A DNA stretch of 64,000 nt from Fictibacillus arsenicus (GTDB lineage: Bacteria > Bacillota > Bacilli > Bacillales > Fictibacillaceae): assembly GCF_001999465.1 (NCBI RefSeq), contig NZ_MQMF01000001.1, positions 992,001 through 1,056,000 of the forward strand, given 5' to 3'. Both the position numbers and the translations under genes were made by a program. Position 1 is the stretch's first letter, and the number at the start of each line of letters is the position of its first letter. Shown here in pieces: positions 9,111-17,580 of the stretch. Under the pieces are notes generated by a model. It did no database searches. It had not been told where the DNA came from and saw nothing but the letters and a program-made list of their open reading frames with translations.

Positions 9111-10784
9111 TTATTTTTTGATCCACATAAACTGATACGGCGCGAGCTCAACAGATCCTTCGACTGTTTCTCCGCTCCAAAGGTCAGGTCCACCAAACGG
9201 AAGCTCAACTTCAACCGTGTCATATGCAGCGTTCACAACAAACAACACCGTTTCACCTGTCTCTTCATTTCTGCGTACTAACGCAAATACCTGCTCGCCA
9301 AGCTCTAAAATCAATTGAGCCGCAAACGGATTAAACGCGCTCTCGCCTTGGCGAGTACGAATCAGTTTCTTCAATCCCGTAAAAACCTTCTGCCTGCGCG
9401 TTGAAGTTTCCAGCTGACCAACCAAATCTTCATAGTCGAATTTTTCACGATTGATCCTTCGGTTGATTCCTGATGACTCTAAGCCTTCATAATCATTTTC
9501 AGATCCTAAAAGCGAGTGATAATACACTGCCGGAACTCCCATCACTGAAAACAGTACGGAGTGTGCCGCAAGCATCTTCTGAACTTGAACATCCTCACTT
9601 ACATCTTCGTCCTTGTTGATGAGCGCGTCCATATAATTGATGTTCAGCTCATAAGGAGATTCCGTTCCATCCGGATTACTCTTGTATGATACGCGGCCGC
9701 CGTTCTCCAGCACTTTTTCAGCCAAAACTGTACGCTCTTTTTCCGTTAAAATTCCTTCCGTCGGACGCATGCCGATTCCGTCATGACTTGCTAAAAAGTT
9801 AAAATAAGTAGCTGAATCAGAAACTTTTTCAATCGTTTTCGCCCAGCCAGTCAGTTTACTCGCATCATGTGTTGTTAACGTGTGCAGTACTAGAGGCGGC
9901 AAGGAGAACTGATACACCATGTGCGCCTCATTCTCGCCATCACCAAAATAGCTGATGTTTTCTTTATGAGGTACGTTCGTCTCTGTAATTAATAAAGTGT
10001 TTAACTCCAACTGTTCTAAAATTTCACGCCATAACTGAATGATCGCATGCGTTTGCGGCAAGTGGATACAAGTCGTGCCCGATTCTTTCCACATAAAGCC
10101 GATCGCGTCTAGACGAATGCTTGTCCCGCCACGGTTCGCATACTCTAATAAAATATCCGTCATTTCCATTAACGCCGGAAAATGCTTAAAGTTCACATCC
10201 ACCTGATCTTCAGAGAAAGTTGTCCAAGCTGTCTTCCCGCCTTCATATTCATGGAAAAGAGGCGACGTACGCGGACGAACCACCTTTGAAGCATCAAATC
10301 CGTCTTCACGAGGAATGAAGTAGCTCGCATATTCCGGCTCACCCTTCAGATACCCTTGAAACCACTTGCTCGATTTGGACATATGATTCGCCACAAAATC
10401 AAACATGAGACGGTAATCCCCAGAAAAGCGTTCAATATCAGACCAGTCGCCAAGATTAGGATGAATCTCACGGTAATCGACTACAGAGAAACCGTCATCA
10501 GATGTGTACGGAAACATCGGCAGCAAGTGAACATCTGTGATCTCATTTTTTGCATATTCATTAATGAACTTGTTCAGCGTCTTTAACGTCGGCTGACCTT
10601 CTTCTTTAATGATGTCGCCGTAAGTGATCAGATACACATTTTTCTCGGAAAGGGGAGCTGTTTTGCTCCACTCTTTCTTTTTCCACGCCTCAACAAGATT
10701 TAAAATCTCGTTTTTATATTCAGGTAAAAAGTCCTCACCATAGATCGTTTTTAGCAGCTTCTCAACTTTTTCTGGAAAACTCAT
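9111..10784 (-). CDS. GH13_18 sugar phosphorylase (glucosylglycerate/sucrose phosphorylase family)
   Basis: 557-residue cytoplasmic protein of the sucrose phosphorylase subfamily GH13_18. Visible are the catalytic nucleophile Asp226 in SIRLDAIGF, the acid/base Glu268 in LLITETNVPH and the transition-state pair in FLASHDGIG. The family cleaves alpha-glucosides with phosphate, giving glucose 1-phosphate and an acceptor. Because the neighbours are a mannosylglycerate-type PTS, a GH38 enzyme and glycerate kinase, glucosylglycerate (products glucose 1-phosphate and D-glycerate) is the most likely substrate; sucrose, sucrose 6-phosphate or glucosylglycerol remain possible. It starts immediately after the GH38 gene stop (adjacent bases), so translation is coupled. 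Confidence 0.85.
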   Translation of the reverse strand: MSFPEKVEKLLKTIYGEDFLPEYKNEILNLVEAWKKKEWSKTAPLSEKNVYLITYGDIIKEEGQPTLKTLNKFINEYAKNEITDVHLLPMFPYTSDDGFSVVDYREIHPNLGDWSDIERFSGDYRLMFDFVANHMSKSSKWFQGYLKGEPEYASYFIPREDGFDASKVVRPRTSPLFHEYEGGKTAWTTFSEDQVDVNFKHFPALMEMTDILLEYANRGGTSIRLDAIGFMWKESGTTCIHLPQTHAIIQLWREILEQLELNTLLITETNVPHKENISYFGDGENEAHMVYQFSLPPLVLHTLTTHDASKLTGWAKTIEKVSDSATYFNFLASHDGIGMRPTEGILTEKERTVLAEKVLENGGRVSYKSNPDGTESPYELNINYMDALINKDEDVSEDVQVQKMLAAHSVLFSVMGVPAVYYHSLLGSENDYEGLESSGINRRINREKFDYEDLVGQLETSTRRQKVFTGLKKLIRTRQGESAFNPFAAQLILELGEQVFALVRRNEETGETVLFVVNAAYDTVEVELPFGGPDLWSGETVEGSVELAPYQFMWIKK

Positions 10785-13445
10785 TTACGCATTCTCCTTC
10801 ATAACCAGTTTCAGTGTAACGTATCCTTTGGGTCTAACAGTTACTTCATCCTTAACGTCGATTACGCTTTTCTCGTTCAGTTTCGTTTGTGAAACAGACT
10901 GGATGTGTTCGCTCGATAACACCACCGTCTGTTCTTGCTCACTCGGGTTAAACAAGCGTAAAATTACAGAATTGTCATCGTGTGCTTTTTTCAGTGTGCT
11001 CAAGAAAACATCTCCTGTTGATTCAAACAAACTGAAGCTAGCTGGCAGAATATCAACCGGATAAGGAATCTCAAAACGGTCAAGCCGCTCTTCAAATGTG
11101 TTCAGTGATTGCTTTTGATAACTTAAAGAATGACCGCGATATTGGTCCACAAATTTAAACAACTGTTTAACATCGTGACCTTTTCCGATATGAATCGCAT
11201 ACTCAAACGTCATCTTTTCCTGCATTTGAGCATCAGGTGTGTAAACGACTTTGTTGTTGATTCCAGACGCTCTTCCTGGTCTCCAAGCCAAGTTGTCGCG
11301 GCCGAGCAGCCCAACACTTCTGAACAATGTCAGCGCCATCTCACCTGTTTCCTTAATCAGCTCATATTCCTTGATTCCTTTTGTCAGGAAAGCGGCAGTC
11401 CATTCACCATTCGTCGCGCCAGCCAAGTTTTCCAATGGATAGATCGGTACTGGAGCTTCTGCAAACTTCTGTTCACGCCAGTTTTCCATATATTGATTAA
11501 CTGTTGGTCGCTGAATCAAGCTAAAGCCTTGATCACCAAAAGAATGTTCAGGTGATTCAATGGATGTTTGAAGCAGCACGCGAACGCGGTGATCCTTCAC
11601 ATCATTTTCGATCTCATGTTTAACTCGGATAAAATTTTCACCTTTACGAAGCTCGAATCGCGTTACAACCGCTAGTCCTTTTTTAATATCGCCTGATTTT
11701 CGGTCTTTTAAGTTGCCCGGAACGTTCAACACATGAACAACTTCCATAAATTCAGTCCCCGCACTCGCTTCCACGAACACAGACAGCACTTTTTTCGAAT
11801 AGATTGGTGCATCTTCTTCTAGAGGTGAGAAGTCGTACGAGTCACCAGCGTCTGCAACATTTTCGAATCTCATAAAATCAGATATCGTTTGGTCAGTAGC
11901 TTTTACTTCAAGATTTAGTATCCCATTCTCCTCAAAAATGCGGAAATGGTCGTTCTCGATTAAATGACTGTTTAAAAACTTATGAGATAGAAGGTCGTTT
12001 TCTCCGCCTTCAACCACTTCAAACGTTTCATAGCCCATCGCAGGCAGCTTCACATCGCGAAGCAGCACTTCATTTCGGTAGTAACCTGGTGCATCAACTT
12101 CTTTTTCGCCTTCTGCTGTAACGACGATCGTCTTTCCGCCCGAGATGTACTCCTGATTCAACACATCAAGCGCTACCGGATTTCCATTTAAATCACGAAC
12201 GTTAAATGCATTTCCTTTTGTAAAAAGAACGATCTTTTGAGATCCAGTTAAAGCTTTCGGAAGCATGTGGAATACAACAAAGATAGAGTCCTTTCCTAGC
12301 TTACGGCTCACCGCTTCTGTCATCTGCTTTTTCAATAGATTCAAGCACCCGTCAGCCATGCGGATTACTTTTGTTAAACGGTTCACGATCTCTTGGTTCG
12401 TGTCGTCAGAGTTACATCCGCCGATGCTGTCATGCGCGTGCACATCAAACAGCATCTTCCACATCTCATCAAGCCATTTCTGTGGATACTTGAAACCGAT
12501 CGTGCTCGCTAAACTCGCTAATGGCTCAAGCTCATAGATTACTTTTTCCTCCGCGATATCATTCAGCTTTTTGATGTCATAGCGCTGTGAACGAATGGTG
12601 TTATGGATTCTGGATTTTTGTGTCGCGATCAATTCTCCTTCAATCACGTTCTCGAAGTTTCCAGTCTCCCACGTGTCTTTCATGAACGTTTCATAATCTG
12701 AAAGAACATACTCATGCTTCATATCGATTTCGTTTAACTTTTTTACGGTTTCAGGAAAATGATCGCGGACAAGTACTTGGTCTCCGCCAGCAGGCAGCAG
12801 CAAGTTATCCGTATTCTCGTTTAAATCTGCTATTTTTTCTAAAATCGGCAGTAAACGTTCTTCCATATAGTCGGAGTCGGCTGATAAAAACTTACCAGGA
12901 CCGTAGCCGAAATAGATGTTGTTTGCCTTCACGCTCTCTCCGTCTGGAGATTTCCAAGTAAAATTTAGGTCCCCATTCAATTGATCTGTGTAAATTCCGC
13001 GCTGAAGCACGCTATAGTCGATATCAAATTCTTTGAACATCGAAGGCAGATACGTGTTCTGACCGAAAATATCAGGCAAGTATCCAACGTTCATGGAATG
13101 CCCCATTTTTTCAGCGATTCGCGTTCCGTACATCAGGTTACGAATCAAAGACTCTCGGTTCACAAGCAATGAATCGGCTTGTGTATACCAAGGTCCAACG
13201 AAGATACGCTTGTCGGAGATCAGCCTAGCCAAACGTTCTTTCTCCTCTGGTCTGATCTTCAAATATTCATCGATAATCGAGCTTTGCGCGTCAAACACAT
13301 ACCCTGTATATTCCGGATCGTTCTCCATTACGTCCAGCAAACGGTCCATATTTTCAACGAGTAATAGGTTTGAATCTTCTATTGTAAAGTACCACTCACG
13401 ATCCCAATGGGAATGCGGTACGACGTAAACTTTTTTCTGTTTCAT
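10785..13445 (-). CDS. mngB: GH38 alpha-mannosidase, MngB-like
   Basis: 886-residue glycoside hydrolase family 38 protein. The N-terminal VYVVPHSHWDREW is the zinc-binding GH38 signature, followed by the catalytic-domain MWKMLFDVHAHDSIGGCNSDD and long beta-sandwich C-terminal domains. MngB-type members hydrolyse 6-phospho-2-O-alpha-mannosylglycerate made by the PTS into mannose 6-phosphate and glycerate. No signal peptide, consistent with an intracellular phosphorylated substrate. ATG at 13445 follows GGGAGG by 8 bases; further upstream codons are not family-like. Sits between the PTS gene and the phosphorylase gene. Confidence 0.9.
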   Translation of the reverse strand: MKQKKVYVVPHSHWDREWYFTIEDSNLLLVENMDRLLDVMENDPEYTGYVFDAQSSIIDEYLKIRPEEKERLARLISDKRIFVGPWYTQADSLLVNRESLIRNLMYGTRIAEKMGHSMNVGYLPDIFGQNTYLPSMFKEFDIDYSVLQRGIYTDQLNGDLNFTWKSPDGESVKANNIYFGYGPGKFLSADSDYMEERLLPILEKIADLNENTDNLLLPAGGDQVLVRDHFPETVKKLNEIDMKHEYVLSDYETFMKDTWETGNFENVIEGELIATQKSRIHNTIRSQRYDIKKLNDIAEEKVIYELEPLASLASTIGFKYPQKWLDEMWKMLFDVHAHDSIGGCNSDDTNQEIVNRLTKVIRMADGCLNLLKKQMTEAVSRKLGKDSIFVVFHMLPKALTGSQKIVLFTKGNAFNVRDLNGNPVALDVLNQEYISGGKTIVVTAEGEKEVDAPGYYRNEVLLRDVKLPAMGYETFEVVEGGENDLLSHKFLNSHLIENDHFRIFEENGILNLEVKATDQTISDFMRFENVADAGDSYDFSPLEEDAPIYSKKVLSVFVEASAGTEFMEVVHVLNVPGNLKDRKSGDIKKGLAVVTRFELRKGENFIRVKHEIENDVKDHRVRVLLQTSIESPEHSFGDQGFSLIQRPTVNQYMENWREQKFAEAPVPIYPLENLAGATNGEWTAAFLTKGIKEYELIKETGEMALTLFRSVGLLGRDNLAWRPGRASGINNKVVYTPDAQMQEKMTFEYAIHIGKGHDVKQLFKFVDQYRGHSLSYQKQSLNTFEERLDRFEIPYPVDILPASFSLFESTGDVFLSTLKKAHDDNSVILRLFNPSEQEQTVVLSSEHIQSVSQTKLNEKSVIDVKDEVTVRPKGYVTLKLVMKENA

Positions 13446-13533
13446 GCTGGTTCCCTCCCAAGTTGCTCCACTCATTTTCTCTACTTTTAACAGAAAGAGG
13501 GGTCATCTTTTTCAAGATGCGCCCCTTTAGTTT

Positions 13534-15495
13534 TTATGCTTGTCTCTCTTTTTTCTTTAAAATCGCAAATCGTACGAAGATGTTCGTGAATGCTATGAAT
13601 CCTGCACCGACTACTAGTCCTAACAAGTATGCCCATAGGTTTTCAACAAGCGGCCAGCCCCAGATTGCAGGAAGCGGCAGCCATTGTACAGCTCCTAGAA
13701 GTACAGCTGTACTTGCACCAAGGATTGCACCGATGATGTTGATCGGAATCGTAATCAGCGGGTTACGAAGCATGAAAGGAATCGCACCCTCAGAGATTGC
13801 AAGGAATCCTAATAGTAACGATGTGTTACCTGCGATTCGAAGGTCAGCCGGAAATACACGGCGTCCTACTACATATTTGTCGATAATAACTGCTAGTCCA
13901 AGTCCGATTGGTGGAATAACGATTGCCAATACACGTGCCGTTAACGGATAAACTTCGTCAGCCGCAAGTCCGATCGCGATCGCACCGGCTGCTTTGTTGA
14001 TCGGTCCACCAAGGTCAAAAGCAGTCGCAGACGCGATGATAGATGCCAATACAACATCTCCAGTACCTTGCGCCGCTTCAATCCAGTTACGCAGAACAAC
14101 ATTCAACCCGCCAAACACAGGGTCTACAATGTAAAAGTTTAAGAAGAAAATCGATAATACAGAGACTGCAGGGATGATGAACATCGGTTTCATCGCAGCC
14201 AAATTTTTGTTCAACTGAATCTTTTGGTTCAAGAAACGAGCGATGTAACCCGCTGCCAAACCTAGAATTAAAGCCCCTAAGAATCCAGACGGAATACCTT
14301 CCGGGTTGTTCCAGAACGTGTAATGAAGTCCGCCCGCAAAAGCTCCTCCGATAAATCCGGCTACTAAACCAACACGGTCAGCCAGTGAATAGGCTACGAA
14401 AGCAGCGAATATCGGATACATAAACTTAAAGATCAATCCGCCAAACTTATCTAAATGATGTAAAATAACGAATAGTTCATTTGAGTGTGTTGCATATTTC
14501 GGATCACCGAGTTCATTAACAAGTCCGAACGGCATCGCACCAAGTTTCGCGATCCCCATCATCAGACCACCGGCAACGATAACCGGAATCATGTAAGAGA
14601 TACCAGTCATAACGGCTTGAACCATGTCTTTGAAAAATCCGCCGCCGTTTGAAGTTGTTGTTGATGACTCGTCTGCGTCACCTGCTTCAACTACTCCATC
14701 AGGCTTGTCGAGAGCTTTTTGAATCAATTCTTTACCGCGTCTGAGTGGTTCCGCAACACGTGTTGCCACATATGCTTTTCCCGCGAAACGCTCTTTCTTT
14801 TTAGGAGCGATGTCTGTTGCGAAGATAACCGCATCTGCATTTTTAATAACATCTGCAGTTAGTTCGTCCTCAATCCCGTTCGCCCCCTGTTTTTCAACAA
14901 GTACTTTAACGCCTAATTCGCGACCTGCTTTTTCTAAAGCTTCAGCCGACATATACGTATGAGCGATACCTGTTGCACAAGCTGTAATCGCAACAACTGT
15001 CTTCGTAAACTCTTTTTCAGATGGAGCTTCCGATTTCTCTTTTACATCCAGTCTGTTTAAAAATTCTTCAGATGTTTCTGCCGCCATCAAGCCCTCTAAG
15101 TATCCATCACGCATTAAGTTTGTGCTCAATGTGGACAATACTTTTAAGTGTGTTGTACCTGCTTCACTTTCAGGAATCGCGATTAGGAACACGAGTTGAA
15201 CTTTGTTGTTCGGGTCGATGCTTTCCCAATCAGCGAGTGGCGTCTTCAAACGCGCTACGGCGAAAACGGCTTTTTTAACCGTTGAAGACTTACCATGCGG
15301 GATCGCAAGACCTTTCTCCATTCCTGTCGGAGATTGCTCCTCGCGTTTTAAAACCGCTTCCAATAAAGCGTCTTCTGATTCTATATAACCTTCTTTATAA
15401 ATGTTAGAAATTAGCTGCCGAATGACTTGCTCTTTATTTTGAGCGTCAACATCGAACATCACTAAATTCGAATGGGTCATGTTTCTAAGTTGCAT
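13534..15495 (-). CDS. mngA: PTS fructose-family EIIABC, mannosylglycerate-type transporter
   Basis: 653-residue fused permease in the order IIA-IIB-IIC. IIA (about 1-150) has the phospho-acceptor His67 in GLAIPHGKS; IIB (about 162-265) has Cys173 in ITACATGIAHT; a short acidic Ser/Thr linker leads to the membrane IIC domain (about 290-645). The fructose/mannosylglycerate (MngA) subfamily imports and 6-phosphorylates its sugar; the MngB-like neighbour indicates 2-O-alpha-mannosylglycerate. ATG at 15495 is preferred over GTG at 15504, since the latter overlaps the AGGAG site. First gene of the minus-strand operon, divergent from the RpiR regulator. Confidence 0.9.
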   Translation of the reverse strand: MQLRNMTHSNLVMFDVDAQNKEQVIRQLISNIYKEGYIESEDALLEAVLKREEQSPTGMEKGLAIPHGKSSTVKKAVFAVARLKTPLADWESIDPNNKVQLVFLIAIPESEAGTTHLKVLSTLSTNLMRDGYLEGLMAAETSEEFLNRLDVKEKSEAPSEKEFTKTVVAITACATGIAHTYMSAEALEKAGRELGVKVLVEKQGANGIEDELTADVIKNADAVIFATDIAPKKKERFAGKAYVATRVAEPLRRGKELIQKALDKPDGVVEAGDADESSTTTSNGGGFFKDMVQAVMTGISYMIPVIVAGGLMMGIAKLGAMPFGLVNELGDPKYATHSNELFVILHHLDKFGGLIFKFMYPIFAAFVAYSLADRVGLVAGFIGGAFAGGLHYTFWNNPEGIPSGFLGALILGLAAGYIARFLNQKIQLNKNLAAMKPMFIIPAVSVLSIFFLNFYIVDPVFGGLNVVLRNWIEAAQGTGDVVLASIIASATAFDLGGPINKAAGAIAIGLAADEVYPLTARVLAIVIPPIGLGLAVIIDKYVVGRRVFPADLRIAGNTSLLLGFLAISEGAIPFMLRNPLITIPINIIGAILGASTAVLLGAVQWLPLPAIWGWPLVENLWAYLLGLVVGAGFIAFTNIFVRFAILKKKERQA

Positions 15496-15522
15496 GACGT
15501 TCACTCCTATCTTTCCCTAGTA

Positions 15523-15536
15523 TGAAAGCACTTCCA
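15523..15536. promoter_or_regulatory. Candidate cre site in the mngA leader
   Basis: TGAAAGCACTTCCA matches the cre consensus at 12 of 14 positions and lies about 28 bp upstream of the PTS gene start, where CcpA could block the operon when preferred sugars are present. Confidence 0.5.
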
Positions 15537-15577
15537 AATATCTATACTTAAGTTTTATCACAAAAGTAAGCGTTATC

Positions 15578-15605
15578 TTTGTACAGTCGCTGTATATTTG
15601 TACAG
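15578..15605. promoter_or_regulatory. Divergent promoter/operator between the PTS operon and its RpiR regulator
   Basis: TTTGTACAG occurs twice, 19 bp apart (15578 and 15597), and TACAG-TCG-CTGTA forms a perfect inverted repeat between them. The second copy contains TTGTAC at 15598, which with a 16-bp spacer and TATACT at 15620 makes a SigA-like promoter for the regulator gene. The repeats are good candidates for the RpiR binding site. Confidence 0.5.
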
Positions 15606-15661
15606 AATGAAAAATGGGCTATACTAAGGGAAAGACATGTACGGAAAAGAGGAAGTTAGGA

Positions 15662-16408
15662 ATGGGGAAAGTCTTAGATCAGTTCGGAAGCCGCCTGGCC
15701 GAACTCACACCAACCGAAAAACAAGTGCTCTACTATATAGATGGGAATCTAGACGCGGCGAAAAAACATTCACTGACCGAGATCGCAAAAGTGAACAACG
15801 TGAGTACCACTACGATTGTAAGGATGTCTCACAAACTCGGATTAGAAGGCTTTTCGGAGCTGAAATATATATTGAAGACAATTGAAAACCAGCAATCTCT
15901 GTTGGACGATAATCCAGTTGACCGCTATAAAGATGAGTTCGTCTCGGCATTTGAAACGATTCAAACAAGTGAACTAGAAAAATTGAGCGAGAGAATGGTA
16001 AACGCAAAACGTGTCATTGTCGTCGGTGTCGGCTTGTCCAAAATGATGGCGGAGTATTTTAGCAAGCTTTTGATGCAGACGAACAAGCAAACTCACTATA
16101 CATATGAATCACACATGATCGATCTGTTGCCAAACATGGTTCAGCCAGATGACCTTGTTTTCTTTATCTCATCAAGCGGCGAAACGAAAACCCTGGTGCA
16201 GGCCGCGGAAAAACTGACGTATAAAGTTGTAGACACAGTAGCGATCACCAACTCGTCCGATTCCACTTTAGGTAAAATGGTGAAAACGAATTTAAGTATG
16301 ACGGTCGATCGCGTGAAGTTTGCGGGGTATGACATCACCGCGAGATCCACGCTGATGCTGCTGATTGATTTGCTGTTTGAGAGTTATTTGAAGAAGAGCG
16401 TTAAATAG
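15662..16408 (+). CDS. RpiR/MurR-family transcriptional regulator
   Basis: 248-residue regulator with an N-terminal RpiR helix-turn-helix (LTPTEKQVLYYIDGN, then TEIAKVNNVSTTTIVRMSHKLG) and a C-terminal SIS sugar-phosphate-binding domain (VIVVGVGLSKMMAEYFSKLL, FFISSSGETKTLVQAAE). It is divergent from the mannosylglycerate operon and probably controls it in response to a sugar phosphate. ATG at 15662 is chosen because AGGA precedes it and the protein then begins as the family does. E. coli uses a GntR-type MngR for the analogous genes, so a different regulator family has been recruited here. Confidence 0.88.
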   Translation: MGKVLDQFGSRLAELTPTEKQVLYYIDGNLDAAKKHSLTEIAKVNNVSTTTIVRMSHKLGLEGFSELKYILKTIENQQSLLDDNPVDRYKDEFVSAFETIQTSELEKLSERMVNAKRVIVVGVGLSKMMAEYFSKLLMQTNKQTHYTYESHMIDLLPNMVQPDDLVFFISSSGETKTLVQAAEKLTYKVVDTVAITNSSDSTLGKMVKTNLSMTVDRVKFAGYDITARSTLMLLIDLLFESYLKKSVK

Positions 16409-16410
16409 AG

Positions 16411-16453
16411 GGGACTGGTTTTGTGGCCAGTCCCTGCGTTATTTTTGTTTTTC
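16411..16453 (+). terminator. Terminator after the RpiR gene
   Basis: GGGACTGG/CCAGTCCC, 8-bp stem with an 8-base loop, followed by a T-rich tract (TTATTTTTGTTTTTC). Confidence 0.8.
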
Positions 16454-16600
16454 ACGGTACGTGTTCTTTTATCTGTTACACGTTCGCTCAAAAAGTTTGT
16501 TTTTCGCTCAAACTAGGTCGACTTTCGCTCAAAATCCCCCCGTTTCGCTCAAAATACCAAACTACCGCTCAAAAATGTCGATCTTCGCTCAAGAGCGAAA
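16453..16600 (+). repeat. Intergenic 20-nt periodic array 1 (CGCTCA type)
   Basis: A conserved head (ACGGTACGTGTTCTTTTA then TGTTACACGTTCGCTCA) is followed by CGCTCA cores at 16485, 16505, 16526, 16546, 16566 and 16586, spaced 20-21 nt with unrelated bases between. The last core is part of an inverted repeat TTCGCTC-AA-GAGCGAA. Same head and core recur at 31593 and 35473. No coding potential; function unknown. Confidence 0.85.
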
Positions 16601-16730
16601 GTTCCTATCTGATTTTTTCCTTTTTTCTTCCTCAAAACTCTGTTAAGATTGTCATTTAACTAAAAAAGATTAACTTTTTAACAGAAAATGGTCTATCATA
16701 GAGATAGAGTACTTTTTAAGGACGTGTAAT

Positions 16731-17456
16731 ATGAAAAAACATATTCCGAATTTATTAACTTTAGGGAACTTATTTTGCGGATTTCTTTCTATTGGATATG
16801 CCGCACATGGCGATTTTCGAAACGCAGCCATGCTGATTTTTATCGCAATGATGCTGGATGCTGTTGATGGAAGAGCAGCACGGATCCTCGGCGTTTCCGG
16901 CACACTTGGTAAGGAGCTCGATTCCCTGGCAGACGTCGTTTCGTTTGGTGTGGCTCCTGCCTTTATAGCGGCAAACTCCTATTTTGCGCACTTAGGCATG
17001 TGGGGTTACGTTCTTGCTGGCCTATTCCCGTTATTCGGTGCTTACCGACTTGCCCGATTTAATATTACCGACTCAGAAGAATCCATGAAATACTTTAAAG
17101 GTATTCCGATCCCGCCTGCTGGTGGCATCGTCGTTTTCTTAGTCTTTTTTGTAAAAATGATTCCGCTATGGATTTTCGTCTTAATCTTTTACGGAGTAGC
17201 ATTAATGATGGTTAGCACCATCAAAATTCCGAGTTTGAAAGACATTCCGCTGCCAAGATACGGAACGATTATCACGCTGTTTTTATTCTATATGTTTTAT
17301 TTGGTGGCCAAGAACCAATTCGAAAGTGTTCCCATTTTCTTTTATGTCGCACTTATAACGTACATCTTATTTATTAGCATGAGGTTCATTAAAGTAAAAG
17401 AGATTAAAATTATTAAACGAAAACGGAAGCCTCGCAACAAGAGAAGACGATTTTAA
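16731..17456 (+). CDS. pssA: CDP-diacylglycerol--serine O-phosphatidyltransferase
   Basis: 241-residue membrane enzyme that condenses CDP-diacylglycerol with L-serine to phosphatidylserine, precursor of phosphatidylethanolamine. The CDP-alcohol phosphotransferase signature DG-x2-AR-x8-G-x3-D-x3-D is complete in DAVDGRAARILG and GKELDSLAD, followed by several transmembrane helices and a very basic C-terminal tail (KRKRKPRNKRRRF). Start ATG at 16731 has an AAGGACGTG site. No phosphatidylserine decarboxylase gene is adjacent. Its position beside an apparent ethanolamine catabolic cluster may be coincidental. Confidence 0.92.
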   Translation: MKKHIPNLLTLGNLFCGFLSIGYAAHGDFRNAAMLIFIAMMLDAVDGRAARILGVSGTLGKELDSLADVVSFGVAPAFIAANSYFAHLGMWGYVLAGLFPLFGAYRLARFNITDSEESMKYFKGIPIPPAGGIVVFLVFFVKMIPLWIFVLIFYGVALMMVSTIKIPSLKDIPLPRYGTIITLFLFYMFYLVAKNQFESVPIFFYVALITYILFISMRFIKVKEIKIIKRKRKPRNKRRRF

Positions 17457-17457
17457 A

Positions 17458-17486
17458 TTGACGAAGCGGCCATCATCCGATACATT
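17458..17486 (+). promoter_or_regulatory. SigA-like promoter of the M20 amidohydrolase leader
   Basis: TTGACG at 17458, 17-bp spacer, TACATT at 17481. Transcription would begin near 17493 and enter the attenuator just downstream. Confidence 0.5.
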
Positions 17487-17507
17487 TATAAAAAAGTAAA
17501 TATAATC

Positions 17508-17563
17508 AGCAAAGGAGCTTTCCATCACTATACTTCGGGTATAGGACTGGGGCTCCTTTTTTG
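17508..17563 (+). promoter_or_regulatory. Transcription attenuator with ANTAR-type hexaloop hairpin, leader of the M20 gene
   Basis: Terminator: AAAGGAGC (17511-17518) pairs with GCTCCTTT (17552-17559) and runs into Ts; a second hairpin CTATAC/GTATAG is nested in its loop. Overlapping the 5' arm is a small hairpin AGC-AAAGGA-GCT (17508-17519) whose six-base loop has A at 1 and G at 4, the signature of ANTAR-protein RNA sites. Forming it would prevent the terminator. The same layout occurs at 18849 and 21146. Confidence 0.7.
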
Positions 17564-17580
17564 TTCAGGAGGGATTAAAC

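Noticed and set aside
16453-16600. CRISPR array
   Set aside because: Period is 20-21 nt with only a 6-10 nt conserved core, far below CRISPR repeat and spacer lengths, and no cas genes are present.
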